Source: Planctomycetota bacterium
Lineage (GTDB): Bacteria; Planctomycetota; Brocadiia; Brocadiales; Brocadiaceae
Length of the DNA stretch: 56,569 nt
Direction: 5' to 3'
Assembly: GCA_016873155.1 (NCBI GenBank)
Contig: VGXX01000003.1
Coordinates: forward strand, 1 to 56,569
Shown piece by piece: positions 1-10,516 of this stretch. Positions within the stretch are counted from its first letter, which is position 1. Each line of letters opens with the position of its first letter. A program made the position numbers and the translations under genes. The notes beneath the pieces are model-generated. The model worked only from the letters and a program-made list of their open reading frames with translations. It searched no databases and was not told the DNA's origin.

Positions 1-36
1 TTCGTCTTTGGCAAGCGTCACGATGTATTTCTTCAT
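1..36 (-). mobile_element. IS630-like transposase, N-terminal edge only
   Basis: A reading frame starts with ATG at position 36 on the minus strand, behind a GGGG-type ribosome site, and runs off the left edge. Only twelve residues are visible (MKKYIVTLAKDE). From memory this resembles the start of IS630-family transposases, which commonly begin MKKYIVTL. The call rests on that short match and on the mobile-element debris around it; any other short gene start is possible. Confidence 0.4.
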
Positions 37-108
37 ATTCAATCCCCCAATGGTTGTGGTTGAAATGAAGATAATATATCACACTATTTACGACATTGCA
101 AGGTTGAC

Positions 109-309
109 GTGACAATAGTAGATTTCCATAGAATATACTCACTTCCTAAGCAATATCTAAAAAGTATCGCAGAAAAAAATTCACCGAGAATCCGATTATT
201 GCCCCCTTATCGTGAGCATCTATCACAAGCATTTGCACGGTATTTTATGCGGGTTGGATTGCCGATAGACATTCCTAAAGATGAAATAAGGAATGTTACT
301 GTCGGTTAA
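109..309 (+). CDS. Small hypothetical ORF, possibly a gene remnant
   Basis: A 66-codon frame opens with GTG at 109 and ends at 309. I do not recognise the family. The C-terminal half (YREHLSQAFARYFMRVGLP) has balanced composition and looks like real protein, so this may be the tail of a longer gene truncated when the neighbouring insertion sequence arrived. There is no convincing ribosome binding site before the GTG. It is followed head-on by a short minus-strand frame. Real but broken, or chance, are both open. Confidence 0.3.
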   Translation: MTIVDFHRIYSLPKQYLKSIAEKNSPRIRLLPPYREHLSQAFARYFMRVGLPIDIPKDEIRNVTVG

Positions 310-453
310 ACCGTCATTGTGCTTTGCAATTGTTCTTCTGCAGTGCCTGTTTCAGCTTTTTCAAGTTCCTTCTTCAATATATTGCTCATATGATTAAAAA
401 GTATTTTATACGCACGGCAAAGAGGATCTTTTGCCAAGGGATCTCCTGACATT
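308..453 (-). CDS. Short unrecognised minus-strand ORF (about 47 residues)
   Basis: Reading the minus strand from an ATG near 453 gives a frame of about 47 codons beginning MSGDPLAKDPLCRAYK and ending at 308, abutting the plus-strand ORF that ends at 309. The composition, with a Lys/Glu-rich amphipathic stretch, looks protein-like. Upstream the frame stays open for some codons without an ATG. I do not recognise it. It may be the remnant of a larger gene. Nothing else is evident between 454 and 664. Confidence 0.25.
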
Positions 454-664
454 GCGTATGCATTATAAAAACAGTTTTTTTTGTGTTTGTTTGTCGTACA
501 GTTGCTTCTTCCCGAATCCCTGCGCGGCTCCTTTTAAATCACTTCATTTTTATAATGATTAAGAATTTTGCCGCTGTTATTTTCCTTTAGTAAGAAGATA
601 AAAATACTATAATAATCTCGTCATTATTTGATTCCATAACACTTTTCACCCATAAAAACTGAAT

Positions 665-3600
665 ATGCAAAAAGACATGCCACGAATCCGTTTTGCTATA
701 GACAGGGGAGGGACGTTTACGGATATTTATGCCGAAATCCCCGGGCAGGAGGATTTTTATATTATAAAACTGCTTTCGAAAGACCCGCAGAATTATGATG
801 ATCCTGCCATAGAAGGCATTCGCAGAATTATCGGAAAAGTCACCGGCAAGCCGGTTTCAGGGGAAAAAATCAATCCGAAATATATCGATTGGATTCGTAT
901 GGGAACGACGATTGCCACGAACGCGCTCCTTGAACGAAAAGGTGAGCGGGTTGCGCTGATAATAACGAAAGGATTCAGGGATCTATTGCAGATCGGCAAT
1001 CAGACACGGCCAAAAATTTTTGAGCTGAACATTCGAAAGCCGGAATTGTTATATGAGACCGTTGTGGAGACGGATGAACGAGTACTGCCCGTAAAAAACC
1101 GTTCACGTGATCAATCCGTTGCGCGGGGAATTTCGGATGAATACTATGCGATACTGGCGGAGCCTGATCTGAAAAAGGTTAAGGGAGCGCTCCTTGCGAT
1201 CAAAAAACAGGGGATTAACAGCCTTGCCATTGTTTTTATGCATGCCTACAATTACCCGAAGCACGAGTTGCAAGTGGCAGAGATTGCCAACGCATTGGGA
1301 TTCGCCCACATCTCGCTTTCTTCACAGGTAATGCCTATGGTAAGGATTGTTCCGCGCGGGCAAACCACGGTTGTAGACGCCTATCTTACACCGCACATTC
1401 AGGATTATTTGAACAGCTTCCGTTCGGGGTTTTCCGGCAAATTGCGGGATTCTCAGTTGCTTTTTATGCAGTCCGACGGAGGGCTCAGCTACGCGAAACA
1501 ATTTCGCGGATGCAACGCAATATTATCAGGTCCCGCAGGGGGAGTTGTGGGATATGCGATGACCACCTGCCAGCGGGATAAAAAGCAACCGGTGATCGGA
1601 TTTGACATGGGGGGCACATCAACGGATGTTTCCCGTTTTGCCGGAGAATATGAGTTGATTCATGAAACGGAAACCGCGGGAATTTCTATTCAGTCGCCGC
1701 AAATGTTTATAAAAACAGTTGCCGCCGGAGGAGGTTCGCGTCTTTTCTTTCAGGAGGGCATGTTTGTTGCCGGCCCGGAATCCGTCGGGGCAGACCCCGG
1801 CCCCGTTTGTTACCGGAAAAAAGGATGTTTGTCCATTACCGATGCCAATCTGCTTCTGGGACGATTGCATCCCGATTACTTTCCCAAAATATTCGGGAAA
1901 AACCATGACCTTCCTCTGGATAAAAAGGCAACGGAAAAGGCTTTTGAGAAACTTACGCGGGAAGTGAACAATTATTATAAGGGTTTTGGCAAAACTTCTA
2001 TGACCATTGAAGAAGTGGCGTCCGGTTTTATCAATGTCGCGAATGAAATTATGGCGAGGGCGATCCGGGAGATTTCCATAATGAGAGGGTATGATCTCAA
2101 GGAGCACATCCTTGCGACGTTTGGCGGGGCGGGAGGGCAGCATGCCTGTTCCATAGCAAAAAAACTGGGCATTTCAAAAATATTCATACATCGGTTTGCC
2201 GGTATTCTCTCCGCATACGGAATGGGGTTCGCCGACGTTGTGATCGAAAAACAGATTCCTTCAAACGCAATTTATAATGCAGAAAAACTCTCCTCTCTGA
2301 TGAAACAACTCCGCACGCTTGCGCATCAGGCTTTAAAACAATTGCAGGAGTATGGGTTTCATAAACAAGACATTATCATACAATTTTTCCTGAATATGCG
2401 ATATCAGGGAACGGATACGAGTCTGATGATTCCGCAACCGCACGATATGCAGTACGACCGCGCATTTAAGGAAATATATTTCCGTGAGTTTGGTTTTTAT
2501 CCGGCTTCGAGGGAAATAGTAGTTGACAACCTCCGGGTGCGCGCGATAGGAACATCAACACACATAAAACGCTCAAAAATAAAGGAACACACCAGGAAGG
2601 TTAGTTTTGAAACGAAGACGCGCTGCTACTTTGACGGCTGCTGGCACGAGACGCCCATCTATTTTCTGGAAGCATTGGGGTATTCGTGCAAAATCTCAGG
2701 CCCTGCGATTATTTTGAGCGATACCTCCACGATTGTTATCGAACCTGACTGCTCGGCAACGGTTACGGAATACGGGGACTTGGAAATTACGGTAAAATCA
2801 GCCGTAAAAGCTGCCATTGGCACAAAGATAGACCCGGTCAATCTTTCCGTGTTCAGCAATATGTTTATGTCCATTGCGGAACAAATGGGAAGAACACTCC
2901 AGCGAACGGCAATTTCCACCAACATCAAGGAGCGGTTGGATTTCTCTTGCGCGGTTTTTGACCACTGCGGCAATTTAGTGGCAAACGCCCCTCATATACC
3001 CGTACATCTTGGCTCCATGGGCGAAGCAGTAAAGGCACAAATACGGATGAATCATTCCGGCATGAAACAGGGAGATGTATTTGTGACAAACCATCCTGTT
3101 ATGGGAGGGACGCATTTGCCGGATATAACGGTGATTACGCCGGTATGGATTCAAAATAAAATTGCATTTTATGTGGCTTCAAGGGGACATCATGCCGATA
3201 TCGGAGGCATTTCACCGGGCTCCATGCCTCCTTTTTCACGAATAATCGGGGAAGAAGGCGCGTGTATACAATCCTTTAAACTGGTTACGCGGGGAATATT
3301 CCGGGAGGAGGGAATCCGGGAGCTTTTAAAGGGCAGCAGATGTATTGAAGATAATATTTCCGACTTGCAGGCACAAATAGCGGCAAATCAAAAGGGGGCG
3401 AATCTCCTGCATGAAATGACACAAAAATATACACTAAAAACGACTCAAATCTACATGCAGTATATACAGGACAATGCTGAAAAAGTGGTAAGGGAAATGC
3501 TCAGGGGCTTGTCGCGCAAAAAGGGTTTAAATAAGGCGGTGGTTCTTAAGGCATCTGATTATATGGATGATGGTTCCCCGATTCGTCTGGCCATAATAAT

Positions 3601-4369
3601 CAACCGGGAAAACGGGAGCGCACTTTTTGATTTCAGTGAAACAGGAACTCAGGTTTTTGCGAACTGGAATGCTCCGAGAGCAATTACCATTTCAACGGTT
3701 ATCTACACATTGCGGTGTCTGATAGAGAAAGACATTCCCCTTAACCAGGGGTTTTTGAATCCGATTACCATAAAAATACCAGAGGGAACCCTTCTTTCCC
3801 CATCATCTGAAGCGGCGGTTGCGGGGGGCAATGTTTTGACTTCGCAAAGAATTGCCGACGTCATTTTCAGGGCATTCGGTGTGGCGGCGGCATCGCAGGG
3901 ATGTATGAACAATCTTACCTTCGGCAATGAACGGATCAGTTATTATGAAACAATAGGCGGAGGCGCCGGGGCGGGAACGAATTGGCATGGACAGTCCGGA
4001 GTTCATACCCATATGACAAATACCAGAATCACCGATCCTGAAATCCTGGAGATCCGATATCCGGTCCGGTTGCGGGAATTTTCCCTGAGAAAAAATTCAG
4101 GCGGTAAAGGTTTATTTCATGGGGGAGATGGTTTGGTGCGTGAAATAGAGGCCAGGGAATCATTCAACGCAGCCATACTTTCGGAACGCAGGGTATTTGC
4201 GCCTTATGGTATGAATGGCGGAGAAAACGGAGCAAAGGGAAAGAACATTCTTATGCAAAAAAACGGAAAGATATTTAACATCGGGGGAAAGAACGAGATT
4301 AAAATGAATTCCGGCGATAGAATCCGAATAGAAACGCCGGGCGGAGGGGGTTATGGTAAAATATGTTGA
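665..4369 (+). CDS. 5-oxoprolinase / N-methylhydantoinase-type ATP-dependent amidohydrolase (HyuA-HyuB fusion)
   Basis: This 1234-residue protein matches full-length ATP-hydrolysing 5-oxoprolinases, in which the HyuA and HyuB halves are fused. The HyuA half (about 8-700) has the actin-like ATPase signatures RGGTFTD (residues 14-20), GPAGG (about 289-293) and DMGGTSTDV (about 314-322). The HyuB half starts near 725 (VFSNMFMSIAEQMGRT) and ends with the Gly-rich TPGGGGYG. The length is normal for the fused form. The likely reaction is ATP-driven opening of 5-oxoproline to glutamate, or of a related cyclic amide; the substrate cannot be read from sequence. Two in-frame ATGs (665 and 680) are possible starts, and neither has a strong ribosome site. 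Pyruvate carboxylase follows after 33 bases on the same strand, suggesting co-transcription. Confidence 0.85.
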   Translation: MQKDMPRIRFAIDRGGTFTDIYAEIPGQEDFYIIKLLSKDPQNYDDPAIEGIRRIIGKVTGKPVSGEKINPKYIDWIRMGTTIATNALLERKGERVALIITKGFRDLLQIGNQTRPKIFELNIRKPELLYETVVETDERVLPVKNRSRDQSVARGISDEYYAILAEPDLKKVKGALLAIKKQGINSLAIVFMHAYNYPKHELQVAEIANALGFAHISLSSQVMPMVRIVPRGQTTVVDAYLTPHIQDYLNSFRSGFSGKLRDSQLLFMQSDGGLSYAKQFRGCNAILSGPAGGVVGYAMTTCQRDKKQPVIGFDMGGTSTDVSRFAGEYELIHETETAGISIQSPQMFIKTVAAGGGSRLFFQEGMFVAGPESVGADPGPVCYRKKGCLSITDANLLLGRLHPDYFPKIFGKNHDLPLDKKATEKAFEKLTREVNNYYKGFGKTSMTIEEVASGFINVANEIMARAIREISIMRGYDLKEHILATFGGAGGQHACSIAKKLGISKIFIHRFAGILSAYGMGFADVVIEKQIPSNAIYNAEKLSSLMKQLRTLAHQALKQLQEYGFHKQDIIIQFFLNMRYQGTDTSLMIPQPHDMQYDRAFKEIYFREFGFYPASREIVVDNLRVRAIGTSTHIKRSKIKEHTRKVSFETKTRCYFDGCWHETPIYFLEALGYSCKISGPAIILSDTSTIVIEPDCSATVTEYGDLEITVKSAVKAAIGTKIDPVNLSVFSNMFMSIAEQMGRTLQRTAISTNIKERLDFSCAVFDHCGNLVANAPHIPVHLGSMGEAVKAQIRMNHSGMKQGDVFVTNHPVMGGTHLPDITVITPVWIQNKIAFYVASRGHHADIGGISPGSMPPFSRIIGEEGACIQSFKLVTRGIFREEGIRELLKGSRCIEDNISDLQAQIAANQKGANLLHEMTQKYTLKTTQIYMQYIQDNAEKVVREMLRGLSRKKGLNKAVVLKASDYMDDGSPIRLAIIINRENGSALFDFSETGTQVFANWNAPRAITISTVIYTLRCLIEKDIPLNQGFLNPITIKIPEGTLLSPSSEAAVAGGNVLTSQRIADVIFRAFGVAAASQGCMNNLTFGNERISYYETIGGGAGAGTNWHGQSGVHTHMTNTRITDPEILEIRYPVRLREFSLRKNSGGKGLFHGGDGLVREIEARESFNAAILSERRVFAPYGMNGGENGAKGKNILMQKNGKIFNIGGKNEIKMNSGDRIRIETPGGGGYGKIC

Positions 4370-4402
4370 TTATTGATAAAAATAGTGTTTATTTTATGAT
4401 TT

Positions 4403-7400
4403 ATGGAAATTAAAAAAATTAAAAAACTACTCGTTGCCAACCGCAGCGAAATCGCAATACGTGTTTGCCGGGCAGCACATGAAATAGGAATAAAGACTGT
4501 AGCACTATATTCCTATGAAGACCGTTTTGCGCTTCACAGATTTAAAGCGGACGAATCATATCTTGTCGGCAAAGGCAAAGACCCTGTTAAGGCGTATTTG
4601 GATATCGACGGAATCATTCAACTTGCCAGAGATAAGGAAGTTGATGCCATACATCCCGGCTACGGATTTCTTTCTGAAAATGCGAACTTTGCCCGTGCCT
4701 GTCAAAATGCGGATATTACCTTTATAGGTCCGCGTCCGGAAATTCTTACCCTGCTTGGCAATAAGACCTCCGCAAGGCAGATTGCCGATCAGGCGCAGGT
4801 TCCTATACTTTCAGGAAACCAATCCCCTGTAAAGAGTCCGGAAGAAGCTGTGACCTTTTGCAAAAAACTGGGTTATCCTGTTATTATAAAAGCCGCACAT
4901 GGAGGGGGTGGACGGGGAATGCGTGTTGTCCGCGGCGAGTCGGAATTAATCAGCCGCCTCGGCGAGGCACAGCGCGAATCCATGACTGCCTTTGGCTCCG
5001 ATGAATGTTTTATTGAAAAATACATTGAAAATGCCCGCCATATCGAGGTGCAGATACTTGGTGACAAACACAATAACATTGTGCACCTCTACGAACGTGA
5101 CTGTTCTCTGCAAAGACGTCATCAGAAAGTTGTTGAGATAGCCCCTGCACAGAATCTTGATGCGGTTGTCAGGCAGAATATCTGTGATGCAGCCGTAAAA
5201 ATATGCAAATCGGTAAATTATGACAATGCCGGAACGGTAGAATTTCTTCTCGACGTAACTACGAATAAATATTATTTTATCGAAATAAACCCGAGGATTC
5301 AGGTTGAACATACCGTTACGGAGGCAATAACCGGAATTGATCTGGTCAAAAGACAGATATTGATCAGCGAAGGGTATCCTCTCCATTCTCCGGAAATTCG
5401 CATTCCAAATCAGGAATCGATTCAAATAAAAGGTGCGGCTGTTCAATGCCGGATTACCACAGAAGATCCGTCCAATAAGTTTATTCCCGATTACGGGCGT
5501 ATTCAGCATTATCGTTCTGCCGGTGGAATGGGAATACGGCTTGATGCAGGAACTGCCTTTTCCGGGGCTATTGTAACTCCTTATTACGATTCGCTGCTTG
5601 TAAAAGTCACGGCATTCGGAATTTGTTTTGAGGATGCAGTGAGCCGCATGGATAGGGCTTTGGATGAATTCAGGATTCGCGGTGTAAAGACCAATATTCC
5701 TTTCCTTATCAATCTTATTAATCATAAGGATATCCTGAAAGGAAAGTGCACGACAAATTTTATTGACGAAAATCATGACCTTTTCCGTTTTTCCCGCCGA
5801 AGGGATCGTGCTTCCCTTATTATGCATTTTATAGGAGACGTTCTTGTCAACGGACATCCTCTCATTAAGGAAATACCTAAATCAATATGCCGTCGCAAAG
5901 CGCCGGCGCCTTTCGTTGATCATAAAAAATCAAGGCCGAAGGGCACCCGTGATATGTTGCGCGAAATGGGGCCGGGAAAGTTTGCCCGGTATGTCCGTGA
6001 CGAAAAAAGGCTGTTGCTGACGGATACAACGTTTCGCGATGCACATCAGTCTCTGCTTGCAACCCGCATGAGAACCATAGACATGCTGAACATTTCCGAG
6101 GTATATTCCTGGAATCATGCTGATTTTTTCTCGCTCGAAATGTGGGGAGGAGCTACCTTTGATACGGCTATGAGGTTTCTTACGGAATGTCCCTGGGAAC
6201 GCCTGCGTTCCATGCGCAAACTGGCGCCCAATATACTCTTCCAAATGTTGCTCAGGGCTTCTAACGGCGTGGGCTATACAAACTATCCCGATAATGTTGT
6301 CAAGGCGTTTATTAAACAGGCGGCTGAAAGCGGGATAGATGTGTTTCGTGTGTTCGACTCGCTTAACTGGGTTGAAAATATGAAAGTGGCGATGGATGCC
6401 GTTCTGGAAACAGGAGTCTTATGTGAAGCGGCAATATGTTATACCGGCGATATAGAGGATTCCAAACGAACAAAATATACTCTTAATTATTATGTGAATA
6501 TAGCAAAAGAATTGGAAAAACTGGGAGCGCATATTCTGGCAATAAAAGATATGGCAGGGCTGCTGAAACCTTATGCCGCTTATGAGCTTGTTTGTGCCCT
6601 GAAGTCGGAAATAGGCATTCCCATCCATTTGCATACGCATGACACTTCCGGAGGTCAGATTGCCACCCTTATAAAAGCTGCGGAAGCAGGCGTGGATATT
6701 GTGGATGCGGCTATGGGCCCCCTTTCCGGCTTAACGTCTCAGCCGAATCTGAATACCTTGGTGGAGGCGCTGCGTTTTCATGAACGCAGCACAGGCATGG
6801 ATTTTAAAGACCTGGGACTTCTCTCGGATTACTGGGAAGTAGTCAGAGAGTACTATGCGCCATTTGAATCCATTCAAAAGGCAAGCACCGCGGAGGTATA
6901 TCACCATGAAATACCCGGAGGACAGTTTACCAATCTTTTCCAGCAGGCGCACTCAATGGGGCTGGCGCACCGGTGGCATGAAATTACAGATGTTTATGCG
7001 GATGTCAACCAGATTTTCGGTGATATTGTAAAAGTAACCCCCTCTTCAAAAGTAGTCGGAGATATGACGCTTTTTCTGGTTACCAATAACATAAAGGCAC
7101 AGGATATTATCAGTAAAGACAGGGATATTTCTTTTCCCACGTCAGTTGTTGAATTTTTTGAAGGCCGCCTTGGCCAGCCGACGGGAGGTTTTCCGAAAGA
7201 AGTGCAGTATAAAATTTTACGCGGGGCGCCTGCTTTTACGGAAAGGCCCGGCGCTAATCTGCCCCCTGTCAACCTTGAAGAAGAGAAGGAAAAAGGTGAG
7301 ACCCGTACTCTCAGAACCATTACCAACGAAGAACTCATGTCCTATTTAATGTACCCGGCAGTATTCCTTCAGTATGCAGAACACAGAAAGAAATACGATG

Positions 7401-7852
7401 ATGTTTCTGTTATTCCTACGGATGTATTCTTTTACGGCCTTCCCATGCATGAGGAAATTTCCATTGACATTGAAGAAGGGAAAACCCTGATTCTCAAACT
7501 GGTGGCGATAAGCCCGGCAAATGAGGATGGAAACTGCACCGTATTTTTTGAACTGAACGGACAGCCGCGCGAAGTTGTTATTGCCAACCGTAAAGTTGCC
7601 GCGTCAATAACCAGGCGGCCCAAGATAGAGGAGGGAAATCTCAAACATGTCGGAGCCCCCATGCCGGGTATGGTGGTCAAAGTAAAAGTTGCAGCCGGTG
7701 ATAAGGTGGTCAAAAATGATCCGCTCCTGATTATGGAGGCGATGAAGATGGAAGCAACTATCTATGCCGAATTTGACGGAGAAATTAGCCAGGTGCTGGT
7801 GAAGCCGAGAGATAGTGTCGAGACCGGAGACCTGCTGGTTGTTTACAAGTAA
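4403..7852 (+). CDS. pyc: Pyruvate carboxylase (single-chain)
   Basis: The 1149-residue protein has the complete single-polypeptide pyruvate carboxylase order. The biotin carboxylase domain (about 5-460) carries the glycine-rich ATP-grasp loop HGGGGRGMR near residue 166. The carboxyltransferase domain (about 530-1000) begins at DTTFRDAHQSLLATRMRT near 540. The C-terminal biotinyl domain has MEAMKMEA, putting the biotinylated lysine at about 1115. It makes oxaloacetate from pyruvate, bicarbonate and ATP. In anammox bacteria this supplies oxaloacetate from pyruvate formed after acetyl-CoA fixation, so a housekeeping role is likely. It lies 33 bases after the oxoprolinase gene and 36 bases before the YdbH-like gene, so the run may be one transcript. 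A long antisense frame inside it is a coding shadow. Confidence 0.95.
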   Translation: MEIKKIKKLLVANRSEIAIRVCRAAHEIGIKTVALYSYEDRFALHRFKADESYLVGKGKDPVKAYLDIDGIIQLARDKEVDAIHPGYGFLSENANFARACQNADITFIGPRPEILTLLGNKTSARQIADQAQVPILSGNQSPVKSPEEAVTFCKKLGYPVIIKAAHGGGGRGMRVVRGESELISRLGEAQRESMTAFGSDECFIEKYIENARHIEVQILGDKHNNIVHLYERDCSLQRRHQKVVEIAPAQNLDAVVRQNICDAAVKICKSVNYDNAGTVEFLLDVTTNKYYFIEINPRIQVEHTVTEAITGIDLVKRQILISEGYPLHSPEIRIPNQESIQIKGAAVQCRITTEDPSNKFIPDYGRIQHYRSAGGMGIRLDAGTAFSGAIVTPYYDSLLVKVTAFGICFEDAVSRMDRALDEFRIRGVKTNIPFLINLINHKDILKGKCTTNFIDENHDLFRFSRRRDRASLIMHFIGDVLVNGHPLIKEIPKSICRRKAPAPFVDHKKSRPKGTRDMLREMGPGKFARYVRDEKRLLLTDTTFRDAHQSLLATRMRTIDMLNISEVYSWNHADFFSLEMWGGATFDTAMRFLTECPWERLRSMRKLAPNILFQMLLRASNGVGYTNYPDNVVKAFIKQAAESGIDVFRVFDSLNWVENMKVAMDAVLETGVLCEAAICYTGDIEDSKRTKYTLNYYVNIAKELEKLGAHILAIKDMAGLLKPYAAYELVCALKSEIGIPIHLHTHDTSGGQIATLIKAAEAGVDIVDAAMGPLSGLTSQPNLNTLVEALRFHERSTGMDFKDLGLLSDYWEVVREYYAPFESIQKASTAEVYHHEIPGGQFTNLFQQAHSMGLAHRWHEITDVYADVNQIFGDIVKVTPSSKVVGDMTLFLVTNNIKAQDIISKDRDISFPTSVVEFFEGRLGQPTGGFPKEVQYKILRGAPAFTERPGANLPPVNLEEEKEKGETRTLRTITNEELMSYLMYPAVFLQYAEHRKKYDDVSVIPTDVFFYGLPMHEEISIDIEEGKTLILKLVAISPANEDGNCTVFFELNGQPREVVIANRKVAASITRRPKIEEGNLKHVGAPMPGMVVKVKVAAGDKVVKNDPLLIMEAMKMEATIYAEFDGEISQVLVKPRDSVETGDLLVVYK

Positions 7853-7888
7853 TAAAAAGACAGCATAAAGCGGGAGAGGGCAGTAACG

Positions 7889-10423
7889 ATGTCTCGTTTT
7901 AAGATTATTGCAACCCGTTTTTTCTTTATTGGCTGCATAATCTTTTTCCTCACGGGAGGCATTTATTTTTCGGTTCCAGTCGTTCTGGAAAAGAAACTTC
8001 TCCCCGATCTCCTAAAAAAAACTGGATGCGTTCCGTTAACCTGTGAAGTCAGAAAGTTTTCTTTTACCGGATTCGATATCGCTTCGCTTCGGTGGGGAAA
8101 TCCGGAAAATCCTTCTGTTTGCTTTGATTCTCTCCGCATTGATTATTCTTTTTTGGGATTAGTAAACAAACAAATAAAAAAAATAATAATCAGCGGCGCG
8201 GAAATAAGGGCGGAGTTTAAAGACGGCAAACTTAGCATTCCCGGGATAGATTTTGGCAGTTTTTTGAAAAATTTCTCAAATCCCGGCCAAGAGGAGCATC
8301 AAACGATTTCTCCAAAAATACCTGTCATCATCGGAGAACTTGAAATCCGAAATGCCGCAATTTTGTTGAGGTCAGGACATGAAGTTTTCAGTATTCCCTT
8401 CAAAGTAAAGATACATCCCGTTTTTAAAGAGAAAAAAGAACCGCCTTCCGGTTATAAAGCATACTGCATGTTATCCCCGCAAATTGTTAATATTCTTCCG
8501 GGAGTAAAAATAAAATCCGGGATAAATATTCATGCAGTATATGATTTCACCTCCGGTAATTTTGAATTGAACCTCAATCTTACCGACATGGATATGGAAT
8601 ATAATGGATTGCGGCTTCGGAATTCTTCAAAAGATGTTCCACTGACAATAACTGCTACAGGGACAAGGGATCATCTTCAAATGCATTTCAACAGATTCTG
8701 TGTCGGATCGCCTTTCCCCTTTGAATTATCAATGTGCCAGGATGCAAGCCTTACGGCAACCATCGGCAAAGATACCCTGAATGCCGAAGGTTGCGTTAAT
8801 ATGCTTTTTAACAAAGAATTAATAAACAACGATCCCCGTTTTGATATAAAACTCAGTCAATCTGCATCGATGCCGTTTTTTTTTAAAGGAGAAAAGCAGG
8901 GAGAGATGTGGCGTTTTTCCCTGGACTCTGCCGGAACATCTTTTCCTTTGCATTTTGCCCGGGGAACCGAAACGGTGAGCATTTCTCCGACAGAGCTTTT
9001 AATAAAGGGAGAAGGATCGGATACCGGCAGTTCTTTGCAATTTGCCGTAAACTTTTCTTCAGTCGAATATCGGGGGAATACTCTGCATATTGTAAGTCCT
9101 CATGTGTCATTGGAGGGCAACGGATTGCGAAATAATCCTGAGACGCCTTCCCTGAAAGCGCTCGTGCAGATAACCGATGCGGAGATTACCGCCATGGATT
9201 TTTATGCAAAGAATATAGCGGCGAAAATACCCCTTGAATGGCCATTCCCTTCTCTTGAAGATGATGACATTACTGCAAGAAATGATAAAGACCGCTATTT
9301 TGTTATCGATGATATGACCTATGCCGGCATGGACATTGGAGCGATTTCCGCAACACCCTGCCAAAATGGCACAGACTTTCATTTTACAGGACAGTTTAAT
9401 ACACGAATACCCGGGTTCCATATTAATTTTACAGGTATGGCAGGGTTGAATGAGAAGAACAAATTTATTTCGAGCGTTGATTTTTATTCTGCGGAGCCGG
9501 AAAAAGCGGTGCAATGTGAATTATCTTCTGTTGCAAAACAGTTGACAGGCATGTTTTTTGACGGCTTTGTTGATATAAAAGGAAATTGGAATTTTGATGG
9601 AACCCATATGGCAAGCATGGGGAGTATCTTATTCCGCAATGCAACAGTAGATGCTTCCCCCCAAAAAATGATCATAGAGGGAATAGACCTTCAACTCACG
9701 TTGTGTGATGTATTAAACTTCCGCAGCGATCCTGACCAAATGCTGAAATTTCAGCGGTTTGTCTGGGGAGATTTGGAAGCAAATGAAGGAAATATTATTT
9801 TTCAGATAGAATCCCCCTCTTCCCTTTTCCTTAAAAAGAGTAGTTTTTCATGGTGCGGAGGAAACGTCTATACGCATGGGCTACATTTAAAATCCGATAA
9901 CAGCGGATTCGATAGTATCTGTTATTGTGACCGGCTGAAACTGGCGGATATTTTAAAGCAGTTTCATCTCGCATCCGCTGAGGGTGAAGGTTCTGTAAAT
10001 GGCAGGTTGCCGGTTAATTATAAAGACGGGAAAATAAAAATTAACGACGGGTTTCTTTATTCCACTCCCGGCGAGAGAGGCATACTTCGCTTTGATACGG
10101 AAACGCTTATCCCAGGCGCTGCCGGCATACAAAAGGGCATACAAACTCAAATCGCACATGAAGCCCTGAAGAATTTCCAATATGACTGGGCAAAGCTTTC
10201 GTTGCTAAGCAAGGGGGAAGACCTTCATGTCCATCTTCAGATGGAGGGAAGGCCTGTTGACTTACTGCCATTTGCATATACAAAAGAATACGGATTAGTT
10301 AAAGCAGAAGGAGAACCACGGGCTCATTTTCAGGGAATACTTTTCAATTTTAACTTTACGCTGCCGCTGGATGAAATATTACACTATGGCGCAGATTTGA
10401 GTAATTTATTACAATCTCAATGA
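7889..10423 (+). CDS. ydbH: YdbH-like AsmA-family intermembrane protein
   Basis: The 844-residue protein has one N-terminal membrane helix (about 8-30) followed by a long region rich in alternating beta segments, as in AsmA-like/YdbH proteins; E. coli YdbH is of similar size. The call depends strongly on context: the next two genes look like YnbE (small lipoprotein) and YdbL (DUF1318), the partners encoded with YdbH in E. coli. YdbH is reported to form a periplasm-spanning groove that moves phospholipids towards the outer membrane, with YnbE at the outer-membrane end. The similarity is by architecture and neighbours, not by a short diagnostic motif. The start ATG at 7889 fits the membrane anchor and has a GGAG-type site upstream (cgggagagg). 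Confidence 0.75.
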   Translation: MSRFKIIATRFFFIGCIIFFLTGGIYFSVPVVLEKKLLPDLLKKTGCVPLTCEVRKFSFTGFDIASLRWGNPENPSVCFDSLRIDYSFLGLVNKQIKKIIISGAEIRAEFKDGKLSIPGIDFGSFLKNFSNPGQEEHQTISPKIPVIIGELEIRNAAILLRSGHEVFSIPFKVKIHPVFKEKKEPPSGYKAYCMLSPQIVNILPGVKIKSGINIHAVYDFTSGNFELNLNLTDMDMEYNGLRLRNSSKDVPLTITATGTRDHLQMHFNRFCVGSPFPFELSMCQDASLTATIGKDTLNAEGCVNMLFNKELINNDPRFDIKLSQSASMPFFFKGEKQGEMWRFSLDSAGTSFPLHFARGTETVSISPTELLIKGEGSDTGSSLQFAVNFSSVEYRGNTLHIVSPHVSLEGNGLRNNPETPSLKALVQITDAEITAMDFYAKNIAAKIPLEWPFPSLEDDDITARNDKDRYFVIDDMTYAGMDIGAISATPCQNGTDFHFTGQFNTRIPGFHINFTGMAGLNEKNKFISSVDFYSAEPEKAVQCELSSVAKQLTGMFFDGFVDIKGNWNFDGTHMASMGSILFRNATVDASPQKMIIEGIDLQLTLCDVLNFRSDPDQMLKFQRFVWGDLEANEGNIIFQIESPSSLFLKKSSFSWCGGNVYTHGLHLKSDNSGFDSICYCDRLKLADILKQFHLASAEGEGSVNGRLPVNYKDGKIKINDGFLYSTPGERGILRFDTETLIPGAAGIQKGIQTQIAHEALKNFQYDWAKLSLLSKGEDLHVHLQMEGRPVDLLPFAYTKEYGLVKAEGEPRAHFQGILFNFNFTLPLDEILHYGADLSNLLQSQ

Positions 10424-10516
10424 TGTATGAATATTGGTAATAGCGATTTATTTGGCGATAATTCCGCATTTATATCGCTGGGCATCCGCAAGAAATTATC
10501 GGTAAGGAGAAGATGG

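Noticed and set aside
1619-2143. A 174-codon minus-strand frame inside the oxoprolinase gene
   Set aside because: Same reason: antisense shadow of a conserved gene with low-quality protein composition.
4946-5857. A 303-codon open frame on the minus strand inside pyruvate carboxylase
   Set aside because: It lies fully antisense to a clearly conserved domain, has no ribosome site and an unnatural composition; it is a coding shadow.
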